Below are positions 1-11,014 of a stretch of DNA of 64,000 bases, one piece after another. The translations under genes were made by a program, and so were the position numbers. How positions within the stretch are numbered: position 1 is the first letter of the stretch; every line of letters starts with the position of its first letter. Origin of the DNA: Siphonodentalium dalli (lineage: Eukaryota; Mollusca; Scaphopoda; Gadilida; Siphonodentaliidae); the NCBI GenBank assembly GCA_032622095.1, contig CP136068.1, positions 148,687,365 to 148,751,364 on the forward strand, given 5' to 3'. The notes beneath the pieces are model-generated. The model worked only from the letters and a program-made list of their open reading frames with translations. It made no database searches and was not told the origin of the DNA.

Positions 1-13
1 GTGAGGGGTGAGC

Positions 14-30
14 GGGGGGGGGGGGGGGGG
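14..30. repeat. poly-G tract (17 G)
   Basis: Uninterrupted run of 17 G directly before AT-rich sequence. It is the longest of at least a dozen G or C runs of 10 or more in this window. Confidence 0.95.
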
Positions 31-32
31 TT

Positions 33-390
33 AAATTTGATAAGAATTTGTTTAGTTGCCGATTATCACCTAACTGATCATAATCACCTCCATGCTATTA
101 GGAATATAATGGACGTGGTTTAAATTGACAAAATTGGCACTTTTGAGTCATAAATTGGGAGAGGCGGGCACCAAACTGATACAATTATGTTTAGCACTAA
201 TTTCCACCAAATTCAAATACGTTTTTCGCCGATGATACGACAAATCAAATCATGTGGGTTAAAGATGCCACATTTGGTGCCCTTTTGGGTCATGTATGGA
301 GAGGTGGCACTAACATTTATAAGAATGTTTTAGTCGCCGATATCCGCTAACGTAATATAGAGTCATCTCCATAATTTGTTCTAAGGAGTG
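33..390. repeat. degenerate tandem repeat, period about 150 bp
   Basis: A block with the order GGYRCC..TTTTGRGTCAT, GGAGAGG, ATAAGAAT, TTTAGT.GCCGAT recurs two to three times (anchors near 45, 133, 171, 283 and 325). The copies are strongly diverged, so the array is old. No coding frame is supported. Confidence 0.45.
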
Positions 391-3349
391 TTTGGCGTTC
401 AAATGTCACAACCTCGACAAAATGTAATGACCGAATGACGTCACGGGAACACATATATAAACGGGAATCAGGGCATTTAGATAGTGAGACAGCAAACACA
501 AATACATAGAAGAAAGCCTTAAAAGTATGTCTATCATTCTATTTAAGCGATACATATATTCTTGCTAAATGAGGGAAATTGATCCGTCAGAGGATGACAT
601 TTTAGAATGGCTCATATAATATAACACAATTGAGTCTGGCCCATTCAAGATATTTTCCACAAAAAGGATACAATTTGCCAAGAGAGATGAAAATGGATAG
701 ACGGTCTGTTAAAAAATTGTGGTCACTGTGCAGTCAAATATGTTTTTTCTGAGATAAAATAAAACACAGTCATATGACTTTTCAGGATCCTCCAATACTA
801 GCATCTGACAATGGTATATCTGCCCGATACAGAGGATTTCCTTCAATTTTAACAAGCCTAACATACACAACTTAAAATTGCGCTCTGTGTCGGGCACATG
901 TAGCTGATATATAGCAACATTTATTTTAAACTGAGAACAATTAGTCAGTATAGCACCACGAACAGAGGCGCACATGGTCATTTCTTTAGAACATCTGTAT
1001 CTTCATGGATATATGACAACCAGGTGCCCTCAAAATCTTAGTCTAACCCACTAGATTGAATAATACATCTCTATGTAAAACTTGCAGATATGATTACTGT
1101 TGTTGTTCATCAAGTCGAGCACATCTTTGAACAAGCCGAATGTCTCAATCATGATAAGTGTGCCCGAGCGACATCAGCGATTACGACAGAAATATATGAC
1201 TGCGAAATTGGGCGGCATAAATTGCTTAGCCATGCATACATGGCTTGTCATTCCTATTATGGCGCCATATAGTCGGTGGGCTTCGAAAAGGTCGTACCTG
1301 TCAATATTTCAAGTATAAATGCCATTATGCTATGTTTATCAGGGAAATTGGGGTTCTAAAATGTCGTATCTGGGCGAAAACAATTCGTTTATTCTAAAAT
1401 GTAATTTTTATTTTCGAGGATCCTGGTAAGATAATTCTGATTGGATTGTTTTGAAGAAGAACGGTCGGATGGTGTGTCCTCCTTATCCTGAGTGACAGAG
1501 CTAACGAAGCCGTTATATTTCGATTTTTATCTGCTAAAGGTCATATAACACAATCAAATTATGTTTTCTCATCAACCAGAAGATAATTGAATATGAAAGT
1601 GCATCTATTATAACAACTATGATATAAAGTGTTATTGTGCAATCTTATTGGCAATAGGGCAAAATTTGATGATGTCACGCCAACACGTGTTCTTAGCAGT
1701 GGTAGGCAAAACATTGACCACAGTCTACCAGATGTTCTTTGTTTACGCTCAAGTGCGGTCAAAATATGAGTGTTTGCAAAATATGTATGAACAACAAAGA
1801 AAGATAAACGGATAAAACAGAATAAGTGAATAGTTGTTATGTTATTGGGTGTTCCAATGGTTCGTGTTTATATTTCCGTTTGATAAATATAACAACTGAT
1901 GTGTTCAGAATAAGGTAGATTGGGTTATAGCAAATACATGTGTATGATACGTATACTAATTGTAATCGACGCATACATGAAATACTATCCTCAGAACAAA
2001 AGATCTACGGAGTTTATATTTTCAATTTGATCGCTAAATAGTTGTGATAATTTTAAAAAAACTTCCCCAACTTCGGTGCAATTCTCAACGCGACTTCTAT
2101 CATTTTCACTAGCGCCGCTGTAAATACTTATATATATACATGTACATATCCATCTGGCTGTGTTTATTATATTTCTTTTTCGTTTGAATTTGTCATTTAC
2201 ATGTGTTAGTCTATAAATTTATTATTTTGTACTCCCGTTTCTATAAATAGCAAGGGGCGCGAGGATATTTAGAAATTGTATCTATGAACTTTAAACCTTA
2301 TAAACTTGCTGTTAAATTAATTTAGTTACTAGAATATTCGAACAGTCTTATCAAATTCACCTTTGAAACATGTACTTTACATGGTAGAAAAAGACACACT
2401 CATGTTTCAAAAAATATTTCTTGCACATGAAGCAATAAAGAGCGTTCATTGTTCAGAATATCGTACGAACAAAGAGCGTTTATCTCAGTTATGTTTCAAA
2501 AGAAATGGACATTATGTAACTTTGCAAACTTTTTTTCCAGAGTATATCACCTATACATAAATTATGTAGATCGGTAATACGTATTTATCGACGTCTTATC
2601 TCTCCTTTGAAATTAAATATACGGACTTCGGGTGTCAAAGCGGTCCTTAATTGGTGCATATGGACCTAGTAATTGGAGAACATTGGGTACTAATTGCTGC
2701 TCGTATGTGAGCCATGTCCCTTGATTTTATAAATTCATATATTTTGCTCGCTACAATGTCAGTCAATCAACATCTATACCTAATGGGACAATTCATGCAC
2801 TGCACGATAAGCTAACAGAGAGACCAAATTACAATTGCATTCGTCGCTGCACGTGTTATTGACATAAAATGAATATGCATGGTGGACACAATTGCAACCA
2901 AATTCTTGAACTTGGTGATGAATTTTATATATTGAGTGTGTTAGCTAGTAAATGGAACACCCGGGCGAATTTACCAAATAAAAAACAATAACACCACAGT
3001 AACGACAAGACCACGTGTCGAAATATCCTCCAAATTGTCACAAAAATCGGCAGTTATGATTATAATCCGCGCTAGTGTTCACATACAAATATGTTATTGT
3101 GCCACTGGAAGAGCTTTACGTTAAATATTTCATGTATAAGACGAAAGTTTAGGATGTTTTGCGAGACATCATTGCGTGTTTCAGTGTTAATCTATACACA
3201 GCTGGCCTTTGTTTTGCCTACCAGCAGCCAACACACGTCTCCTGAACAATTTGGTTTTCCTGAGGTATGACCTTTAAGAGGCCCAAACGACGATGCGTGC
3301 ATTCTGGAGCCCGCGTGTACTCGTTCGCACTCTGCCACATGTACATGAT
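391..3349. other. no recognisable gene
   Basis: AT-rich sequence with only short open frames (under 95 codons) that overlap on both strands and match no family I know. The one notable detail is a pair of AAAGAGCGTT motifs 34 bp apart near 2437 and 2471, echoed near 51483 and 51525. Confidence 0.5.
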
Positions 3350-3753
3350 ATAACCCTTTGAGTGCCACGGGCCGATCTCATCGGCCCTAATTTACGTTCT
3401 GTAAAATCGGCCATAAACACATTTTTTTTTAGTATGCTTAAGCATGCTATAGGGCATGTTATAACTCAAAACTATTATCAAGTATTCATAGTAATAATTT
3501 TGATGCCCATGAAAAACGAAAGATTCCCTGGCCCTAAACCTACAAAATAAGCCTGTTAAAGAATATAAGAAACAATTATTAAAATTGTAAAACATTGTAA
3601 AAAATAATAACAAATGATGAAAAATTGTTAGGCCAATGCATTCTCTTATATATGCGAGGCGACCTATGGTCGACTCGCATATATATAAGAGAATGCATTG
3701 GCAGAGGGTATATGGGTCGATACAAAAATCGGACCTGGCACTCAAAGGGTTAA
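3350..3753. mobile_element. TTAA-flanked miniature inverted-repeat element (piggyBac-like MITE)
   Basis: The ends are CCCTTTGAGTGCCA and its exact reverse complement, next to ATAA on the left and TTAA on the right. A TTAA target and CCCTTT termini are typical of piggyBac-type elements, so I infer a non-autonomous relative with one mutated TTAA. At ~404 bp it cannot encode a transposase. Its centre holds the long hairpin at 3632-3702. Confidence 0.7.
3632..3702. repeat. long near-perfect hairpin inside the MITE
   Basis: The arm starting GCCAATGCATTCTCTTATAT pairs with its complement through about 27 bp, then a further GACC/GGTC stem closes on a TAT loop. The same module recurs at 23134-23201 and, degraded, at 23043-23107. 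Transcription would give a pre-miRNA-sized fold, but nothing here shows that it is transcribed. Confidence 0.85.
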
Positions 3754-4064
3754 ACATATTTCATGGTATGATCAGTTATATAGATGGGGATTGGGACACA
3801 AGTTTTGTCAACTTAGTGACGTCCCTCTCCCGCACACAAGGTGTAATATAAAATTTAAATAAGATGACAGGATGAAATTTGTGTATTTAAGCAGGGAAAC
3901 AGATGTGAATATTTGTACAGAGTGTGCTATGAGTGGGGATTTTTTTGTATCCAGTGTTTTCTCTCACGTTGTCATAAGTTGTGTCTAAAAAGGCCGGGCA
4001 TTTAATTTCTTTTTGAATGGCAGGTTGTCGTAATAAAAATAAATGATATAATATTATATATAAT

Positions 4065-4440
4065 GTTACCCAAAATATTTGGTTGGAGTAATGCAGGACT
4101 GTGTAATATGAAAGAGTAATATATTTCTTCTGTGATCATTTTCAGAGATTGCACAGAGAAGATGTTTAGTATTTTATATACGAAAGTTATTAGTTTCAAG
4201 TTTATGGTAAACTATTCTTCTATGGTTGGTGAACAGTGGACAGTGGAAGATGAAATGACTAGGGTATTCCTTCGGGAAACCACATTGACATTTGGGACTA
4301 TCTGCTATGTGATTATTTTGCATGTCACTCTTGAAGTAGCTACAATAGTTTCCGAGTTTACAATGGTTCACACTTACCTTCCGATGACCTGTTCTATAAA
4401 CTGGATAGGGTTTTGGAGCTGGGGCGATTATGTTTAGGTG
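4065..4440 (-). pseudogene. LINE reverse transcriptase C-terminal relic
   Basis: A minus-strand frame reads HCKLGNYCSYFKSDM, then a CxCG...E...HF.F.HCP block (Cys near 4290 and 4284, His near 4257, Cys near 4242). This is the Cys/His C-terminal block found downstream of the reverse transcriptase in many CR1, Jockey and related LINEs. The same frame passes one stop near 4172 and continues with weakly LINE-like sequence to about 4065. Upstream it runs into a 14-G tract at 4476-4489 and is lost. No reverse transcriptase core is present, so this is a 5'-truncated or decayed copy. The opposite-strand open frame over the same bases is a shadow. The family-level call is inference from one motif block. 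Confidence 0.6.
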
Positions 4441-4475
4441 TGTTTTGAGATCGGATATATTTTCCGAATCTATCA

Positions 4476-5000
4476 GGGGGGGGGGGGGGCTGAAATGTTT
4501 GTTTTGGGGTGGGTGGGTTAACAAAGCCACCAACAAGCCATTTTTTCCGCAACTAAAAAAATAAATTCCTGCTGTTTTTTTAGTGTTTTGGCAATGAGTT
4601 GGGCTTCAAAACCACTTTGAATGAGAGAAATAATGTAATTCTAACTGGTTATCGTGTTGTATTTTGTTGCAAATTTTGAAATCCAAGATGGCCGCTGGCA
4701 GCCATGTTTTTTTGGCCGAATGACGTCAAAATGACTCATTCCTATTTACATGTCCATGTTAACATCCATGATAAATAATATGCACAGAAATTCATATACA
4801 GCTGTTTACAGTGAATTTCCCCCCGCAAATCTCTGTTTTAGTGTTAAAAGGGGGGTGGGTGTCAAAAAATGGTCGGAAAAAACTGCCGAAAACGGAAAAA
4901 AAATTTGGCAGTGGGGGTGGGTGGGAACAAAAAATTATCAAAAGGGAAAAAATGCCATACGTGCCTGAATTTTTTTTCCGACCCCCCCTGAAACTATGAC
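4476..5000. repeat. G-rich/C-rich interspersed repeat
   Basis: Starts with TATCAG then 14 G and ends near 4992 with ACCCCCCCTGA, an inverted arrangement. The inside has GGGGGTGGGTGGG-type stretches and paired GG(T)CGGAAA / TTTTTTTCCGACC sequence. It resembles the G-rich family at 10105-10530 and 48944-49993 in composition only; membership is uncertain. Confidence 0.35.
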
Positions 5001-5220
5001 AAACAAAGGGAGCTTATTCCACCCATGGGTTGTGTTTAGGAAGCATGATTCCCTATAATGTGCGGTTGTCCAGTGGTACGAGTAGAAAAAACGCGGTTGT
5101 CTAAAATTGTACGGGTTATTTGATACATGTGCTGCTCGGACATGTACATGTTTGGTTTTCTATGACGAAATGCCTGTAAAATATACTAGTACAACACAAT
5201 CTTGCCATAACAATACTTAC

Positions 5221-5518
5221 CGATTTCATCGGCGTCCACCTGGCCGAATGCCGCATATATCGATCCATGGGCCGAAATGATACACTGCCTTTCTGTGGAA
5301 TCATACTTAAAGGTAGCACAGACAGGGCTAGTCACACAAAGCACTGAACATTGGATGGCCGACGGACTAGCTATACTCGCGATAGGTTGCCCGAACGGAG
5401 GGAAGAATGAGTCCCGTTGGATGAAACGAAATTCGCGAATCTTCTCGTTGGCCACAGAAGATGCTATTGCCCAGAATATAGGCTGTGTGATAAGAACTGA
5501 TACAATGAATGGTGTCAT
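5221..5518 (-). CDS. first exon of a secreted PAN/apple-like domain protein (partial)
   Basis: The minus-strand ATG at 5516-5518 opens a 99-codon frame. Residues 1-22 (MTPFIVSVLITQPIFWAIAS...) form a signal peptide with a hydrophobic core and small residues before the likely cleavage site. Residues 57-80 carry C-x3-C-x5-C-x2-F-x-Y-x7-C-I, the spacing seen in PAN/apple domains, which bind carbohydrate or protein in secreted animal proteins. The exon stops at a consensus donor, GTAAG (plus-strand CTTAC at 5216-5220), in phase 1, as usual for extracellular domain modules. A longer frame upstream uses non-ATG codons, so I place the start at this ATG. The next exon would lie below 5216 on the minus strand. 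I find none: the 4065-4440 frame there is LINE-derived. The partner domain is therefore unknown. Seen: frame, donor, cysteines. Inferred: secretion and family. Confidence 0.6.
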
Positions 5519-5519
5519 C

Positions 5520-6050
5520 TTTCCCAGGAGTGTCCCGACTGGAAGTGCCACACGAACCAGAAACAACCGAGTTTGATGTCAATATCTCAACACAATGCGG
5601 ACGAATCGCTATTTTACCCGGATATTTGCTTTGATCTCATTGGAACATCAGCTCTACTTGGACTGTGCTACGAACCTCGATTTAATTTTATCTGATATCG
5701 GAAAATCGAATTTCACCACAAAGGGTCTTGCAGTTTTCTATTCGGGTTTTGAATGCGAAACAGTGTCATGATTCGGGAAGACATAACAGTAATGACGGTT
5801 CTACAAAACGCTTAACCAATTGCTCTAAGGCGCCATTTGTACAAGCAAATGTTAAAAACGAGTAAATATATAAATTAAAAAAATCTGAATTTAAACAAGT
5901 TCGCCTCATTACCAAAATGCATCGCCATCGATCTAATGCATTACTAGATCAATAGCCATGCGTTTGTTAAAGTGAAGCACTCGTTTTAAATTTAGATTCA
6001 TTGTGGTGATGAATGATGGGGCAGTTCAAGCCTTGAAATAATCTCACATT
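5520..6050. other. upstream flank of the PAN-like exon; nothing clear
   Basis: This should hold the promoter and 5' UTR of the minus-strand exon, but I see no convincing TATA box or initiator and no other open frame of interest. Confidence 0.4.
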
Positions 6051-6240
6051 TGCAGAATGAGGTCCCCAGAGGGTGGATTTAGTGACGCTATACCGCATAG
6101 TGGGATAGCATCACTAAATTAACCATATGGGGACCTCAATCTGCTGCTCGGGTATCATCTTCTGTAAAGTATCTATAGTCTCAAATTCACATTGTTTTTC
6201 GTAACATTTTCCCTTCTGTTCAGGTTCTATATCACATAAT
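6051..6240. mobile_element. foldback element, copy 1 of the GAATGAGGTCCCC family
   Basis: GCAGAATGAGGTCCCC at 6052 faces GGGGACCTCAATCTGC near 6126-6141, with a second small palindrome between them. Sequence beyond the right arm (ATCATCTTCTG...GTTCTAT) also matches the fuller copy at 17302-17703, so homology extends to about 6233. Non-coding. Confidence 0.65.
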
Positions 6241-6925
6241 TTGCATATATATATATGGAGAGTCCGATATGAACATTTATGATGTACGCCTTCACCTTAA
6301 ATTCACTCTTTGTGCAATCCTTTACTCTGGATGGATGGGGAGTAACTCCGTTTACGTGATTCAGAACTTTCACGTTTTTGCAAACTTCGTCAGTCTCTGT
6401 CATAAGGTAGACCGTAACTGCCATTTGTATAAATTTGAACTCTTATGGTAGTATATATACTGAATATATTGTATGATGGTATATTTTGAACTATGGCAGA
6501 AGTAGTAAATTGGACGGAGACCTGTGAGGTTCAAGTTTGTCGGATGATTTTGTATGCTATTCCCTATTGACCCACAATTCCAGGAATCTCGCATCTGGGT
6601 GGTCAATTTTACAGAGATTGTGTACTCTACATGCAAATTATAAATAACTTGCGACACTTTTATATGTATATGTGGATGTTCATTAGTACAGTGAAGATAC
6701 TTCACGCCACAAATAATAAAAAAAAACAAATTTGGATCTGTAGAGGTCCTGGTGGTATTGATTTAGAGCTGAATCGCACCCCAATACATGCATGGTCCCT
6801 ACATGGGATAACTCGCTACACCCCTGCTTTCTTGCTGCATGTGGTTTCTACGTGCAGTGTAGTGAAATGAACCCTCTTCGCGATTATCCTCCAACCGTAA
6901 AACTGACAATCTGTGACATGGCATA

Positions 6926-7268
6926 TACACCCCTGGTTAAGTATAGTCCTGCTAATTTTATGATGCTGGTAGGAAAAACGGATGCTGTTAAGCAAAATTA
7001 CAATAAAACATAACGGTACTTTTTCTTAACGGTATCAGTGTGTACTGTTAGTAGGGCAAACGATTGCTGTTGAATATACACCCCTGGTTAACAGGTCCTG
7101 CTAATTTGCTATGATGCCGGTAGGGCAAACGGATGCTGTTAAGGAAAATTATCGTTATATCATAACGGTACTTGTTAACAGCTTCAGTTTGCCCTACCAG
7201 CATCATAGCAAATCAACAGGACCGACCAACTTCATAGCAAATTAGCAGCACCACTGAACCAGGGTTAA
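6926..7268. mobile_element. two tandem copies of a CCCTGGTT foldback element with TTAA end
   Basis: The right copy (7078-7268) is a clear foldback. CCCCTGGTTAACAGG.CCTG at the left mirrors CAGG...CTGAACCAGGGTTAA at the right, and GATGC.GGTAGGGCAAAC mirrors GTTTGCCCTACCAGCATC. The right end abuts TTAA; the left TTAA is mutated. A left arm of the same family (6926-7077) precedes it directly. Another partial copy is at 47131-47262. The short, non-coding form and TTAA suggest a piggyBac-like MITE (inference). Confidence 0.65.
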
Positions 7269-7324
7269 TACAACGGATGAGCGACCTTACACCATAATCA
7301 CACCGACCATTCGAAAACGCGCAT

Positions 7325-7503
7325 AGTTTACCCTATAACTTACGTCAGTCGTCTAGCCTTGGCGTACCACATTACAGTACGTATATATTTGTTTTATTGT
7401 CTATGTGAAATGTTCATGTATATGTTTTGATTTGTGTTTTATGTTAACCTTCAATGTTGAAGTTGTGGCAATAAAATCTTATCTTATCTTATCTTATCTT
7501 ATG
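7325..7503 (+). mobile_element. 5'-truncated non-LTR retrotransposon 3' end with (TTATC)n tail
   Basis: About 180 bp ends in GTGGCAATAAAATC followed by five TTATC units (7476-7502). The insertion is defined by comparing the copy A sequence around it with copy B near 16215: both flanks align, but copy B lacks these bases. AATAAA plus a short microsatellite tail and severe 5' truncation are typical of target-primed retrotransposition. Which LINE supplied it is unknown. A similar CGGCAACATC(TTATC)n end occurs near 59660-59690. Confidence 0.65.
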
Positions 7504-7720
7504 TGCTGACAACCGTGTTTCTACGACAATACAACCGCACATCTCCTTGTTTTATGTTGCAGTCTGTACTACGAAATCGACAGAAATAGAGTGTTTTAAT
7601 TAATTTTGAAAGAACGGAACGGTTGATATAGTAGCATTTATATTCGCGCAATACCTCGATATTTGCCCAGTTGAATTCGATACAATATTTCGGCAAAGCA
7701 TTGGGGTAGAAACAGCCCGG
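7503..7720 (-). pseudogene. copy A, 3' part, of an unrecognised coding sequence
   Basis: A 73-codon minus-strand frame has the segment FYPNALPKYC, then a Tyr/Cys/Asn-rich stretch (YKCYYINRSVL) and FCRFRSTDCNIKQGD. The same protein is recoverable from copy B (16020-16250, plus) and copy C (14590-14740, minus). Substitutions are spread so that many residues persist, which suggests these bases once coded for protein. I do not recognise the family. In copy A the frame is cut off from its 5' part by the transposon at 7726-11014 and ends at the inserted LINE tail at 7503. Non-functional as it stands. Confidence 0.5.
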
Positions 7721-7740
7721 GGTCCACTGCATGAAAACTG

Positions 7741-8110
7741 GAATTTATTCATTGCATAAATTCCGGATAAATGTGCATAAATCTGGATAAATCAGAAATT
7801 TATTCACTGAATAAAGGTGCATAAATCCGGAAATTTCTGCACATTTATTCACAATTTATTCATGAATAAAGGCCGACATTTATACTCAATTTATTCACTG
7901 AATAAACCCACGTTTATTCGTACATTTATACACATTTGTTATCGACCTGTTTATGCATAAATGCAAATTTATTCACTGAATAAACCTGCATAAATATATG
8001 TAGCTACATTTATTCTGGTTATAAACTCAAATTTATGCACTGAATAAACCTGCATAAATATATGAAGCTACATTTATTCTGGTTATACACCCCAGTTTAT
8101 GCACATTTAT
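7741..8110. repeat. left subterminal array of TTTATTCA/TGAATAAA palindromes
   Basis: The palindrome TTTATTCACTGAATAAA and close variants (TTTATGCACTGAATAAA, GCATAAAT) recur about every 40-90 bp, in both orientations. Similar CATAAATTCAGG/ATTTATGCAACATTTAT motifs sit inside the right end (10810-11000). Repeated subterminal motifs of this kind are often transposase-binding sites in hAT-like and other cut-and-paste elements; that role is inference. Confidence 0.75.
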
Positions 8111-8494
8111 ACCCGGTATAAATTTGGATTTGAACATATATATCCATATATATATTTGTGACATCTACATTAGGGTGACATTTGGCTTGTAACCAGCATA
8201 TATGGCGACACTGATGTGTACATCTAACTATAGATATGCACATGTGTCGCCGTGATTCTGGTATCTCCATGTGTAGTAATTTGCCAACAAAATGTTGCCT
8301 TATTGTTTGTTATACCAGTCACAAATATAACATCAACTACTTGGGCATGGCACTTTGTGTCATAGTTGTATCTTGCCGTCGTCAATTTTCGTAGTCTCTG
8401 CAATAAAGATTAAAATTATATAATTAAGTGATCGCATCGAAAATAAGTATAAACAATAAAATATTAAAACTAAAATAAGAATTTTTGTTTTCTG

Positions 8495-9300
8495 CTAAAG
8501 AGTGATATCGCCCTTCAAGGACCACAATTTTACGGGATTTAAACTTCAAAATTGTTTTACATCATGGACTTACTAAACAATGGATTTATATGTGATATGG
8601 CAAAGGGTGATATCACCCTTCCATGACCACAATTTTACGCGATTCTAACTTCAAGACGGGATTACATCATGGATATATTGTACAGTGAATATATATGTTA
8701 TTCTGGCAAAGGATGATATCACCCTTCCATGACCAGAATTGCAATTTTACGCGATTCAAACTTCAAAACGGGATTACATCATGGACTTACTGTAAAATGG
8801 ATTTATATGTGATATGGCAAATGGTGATATCACCCTTCCATGACCACTATTTTACGCGATTAAAACTTCAAAACGGGATTACATCATTGATATATTGTAC
8901 AATGAATTTATATGTGAAATGGCAAAGGGTGATATCACCCTTCCATGATCACTATTTTACGAGATTCTAACTTCAAAACGGGATTACATCATGGATATAT
9001 TGTACAATGAATTTATATGTGATGCTGGCAAATGATGATATCACCCTTCCGTGACCACAATTGCAATTTTACGCGATTAAAACTTCAAAACGGGATTACA
9101 TCATGAATATATATTGTACAATGAATTTATATCTGACATAGCCAAGGGTGAAATCACGCTTCCAACTCCACATTTTACGCGATATAATAGCCTGTTTAGC
9201 AACATATTTAATTGTAATGTACGGCCTTTTATTTGTGATCTGGCTAAGGGGAAATCACTCTCACAAAACCACATTTTCACGCGACAGAATAACCTTATTC
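8495..9300. repeat. tandem array, about 8 units of ~105-115 bp
   Basis: Units begin near 8501, 8605, 8711, 8820, 8928, 9033, 9146 and 9247 with the palindromic GGGTGATATCACCC core. They continue CTTCCATGACCAC, TTTTACGCGATT, CTTCAAAACGGGATTACATC and GGATTTATATGTGATATGGC. The last two units are diverged. Open frames across the array result from the period and are not genes. Confidence 0.85.
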
Positions 9301-10104
9301 CGACGTCTCTGTATAATAAAAGATTTAAAGTAAATAAGTGATCAAGGCAAGCTATGTCTAAATTTAATGCGCACATATATGTAATCTTTGTTACAATTTC
9401 ATGAATGATGTGGTATTCAGAATAAATTTTGACATGTGTCGATCAAGCTGCGAATTGATGAAAGAATGAATCTGCAACATAAATTGTGAAATACCTTTAT
9501 TTCATATTCACATATGTGTTAACTTACCCTTGGTAAAATTTATAATTAGAAAGGGAATTTAAAAACTGAAATGATGTGGCGATCATGTTCTAACTAACCC
9601 AAGCAAATATACCCCCACCAATACCCCGGCCACACGAACATCCCCTTCTACACGCCTTGGTCCCTCCTGCATGCATGGCTACATTACTGCCCACAACATT
9701 AATCTACCATTGCAAAAGTTGCCTTAGTTTAGACAGAACATGACAAAACAAACGTATTTGTATATACATATTAATCCGTCTAATTATATAGTGAATACTC
9801 GCCTCATAAAGAGTTCTCATCTCTCATTCACACCATGGAACACGTCTGCTAGCTTGTGTTATCTGATACAGGTCTCACATATGCATGGACGCCGTGGATG
9901 CGATCCTGGTAATAATTAAATTATGGGCTAAGAATGAAACCCGGCGCCAGGGTTACAGAAATAAGCGAAATTAATGCAGGACATCTATAAGTTATTCGGT
10001 ATATGTACATCGCCGGGCCAACATTGAAATTCTCGATTTATTTAGTATGATACCTGATTTGGTATAACTGAATGTCTGCATACAAAGCGGTGCCGACAAA
10101 ATTG
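9301..10104. other. transposon interior without gene
   Basis: Non-coding interior of the 7726-11014 element. Short frames only; no repeat matched elsewhere in the window. Confidence 0.4.
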
Positions 10105-10530
10105 TCAGGGACGTTTTGAATGTGTGTGTGGGGTGGTGGGTGGGTGTTGCGGGCAGGGACAACGATACAGGGGTATGTGGGGTGTGACACCCCCAACAAT
10201 TTTTGCCTCAATTTTCAACATTAGGAAATTCGGAGGTAAAAATTCGAAATTTTTGAAATTTCAGACCAGGTAGAATTTGGTACGAATTGTTAAATTTCTA
10301 CCTGTAATTTTGTCTAATTTTACTGTTTTAGTTGGCAAATTGGACTCCTAGGTGGGTGACTAGTTTAAATGTTTTGGAATTTCGGGATTATTCAGTCGGA
10401 AAATCTACAGAATTTCCGAAATTTTGTACAATTTCTGCAAAGTTGATTGGAAATTTTAGCCCCAATGGGGGGGGGGGGGGGGTGCAGTTGGAATATCCGA
10501 AGTGGACACCCCCATTCCCCATTCCTAACC
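10105..10530. repeat. G-rich interspersed repeat, nested copy
   Basis: Starts near CAGGGACGTTTT, continues GTGGGGTGGTGGGTGGGTG and TGACACCCCCAAC, then has paired AAATTTC.GA motifs. It ends with 16 G (10467-10482) and GTGCAGTTGGAATATCC...GTGGACACCCCC. The same order occurs at 48944-49993 and at 56550-57125. Its position shows it was inserted into, or carried by, the 3.29-kb transposon. Confidence 0.6.
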
Positions 10531-10804
10531 TCAAATATGCTTTAGTTGTAATCATTTTAATTCATTTACGTGAGAAACACGACATGTGTCTATAGAGGTA
10601 TAACATCTATATCACATTTATCTATAGGGCGTTTTGTCCGGATACCTGATACGAAAGGTCTTCAGTCATGGGCTTTTTGTGGGTAAACGTTGTCGGCATG
10701 TCATTTGACTCAATCGTGTTAAAGTGACATCAAATGTTTACCACATTGCTATAAATGTTCGCTGGCGACAAAATAGCTCTACTGACCTCCGGCACTGTTC
10801 CAAG

Positions 10805-11002
10805 AAAGGCGAATTTAATATGTATTAAACTATAAATGCATGCATAAATTCAGGTTCCTAAATTTATGCAACATTTATGCGAGATTTAAAAATATAAATG
10901 AGAGATTTATATTTTTGTATAAAGGCGAATTTCATATGTATAAATGCATACATAAATTCAGGGTCCTAAATTTATGCAACATTTATATTTTATAAATCTC
11001 GC
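10805..11002. repeat. right subterminal repeats of the transposon
   Basis: Two direct units of GCATNCATAAATTCAGG.TCCTAAATTTATGCAACATTTAT-type sequence (near 10838 and 10948), plus inverted ATAAATCTC/GAGATTTA motifs. They mirror the ATAAAT-rich left side. Confidence 0.7.
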
Positions 11003-11014
11003 TTTTCATGCAGT

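Larger units (their letters stand above)
7726..11014. mobile_element. 3.29-kb non-autonomous DNA transposon with 12-bp TIR and 5-bp target duplication
   Basis: The ends are ACTGCATGAAAA (7726-7737) and TTTTCATGCAGT (11003-11014), perfect inverted repeats. GGTCC lies on both sides (7721-7725 and 11015-11019). Copy C of the host sequence has the empty site with one GGTCC (14729-14733), so insertion and a 5-bp duplication are directly visible. The interior carries AT-rich palindromic arrays at both subterminal regions, a ~107-bp tandem array and a G-rich repeat, but no long frame, so no transposase. The 5-bp duplication does not fit Tc1/mariner (TA) or piggyBac (TTAA); superfamily unassigned. 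Confidence 0.85.

Noticed and set aside
4811-4999. Lys/Gly-rich frames near 4750-4999
   Set aside because: Composition comes from A- and G-rich repeat sequence.
8695-9376. Open frames of 75-91 codons on both strands
   Set aside because: They span the ~107-bp tandem array and repeat with its period.
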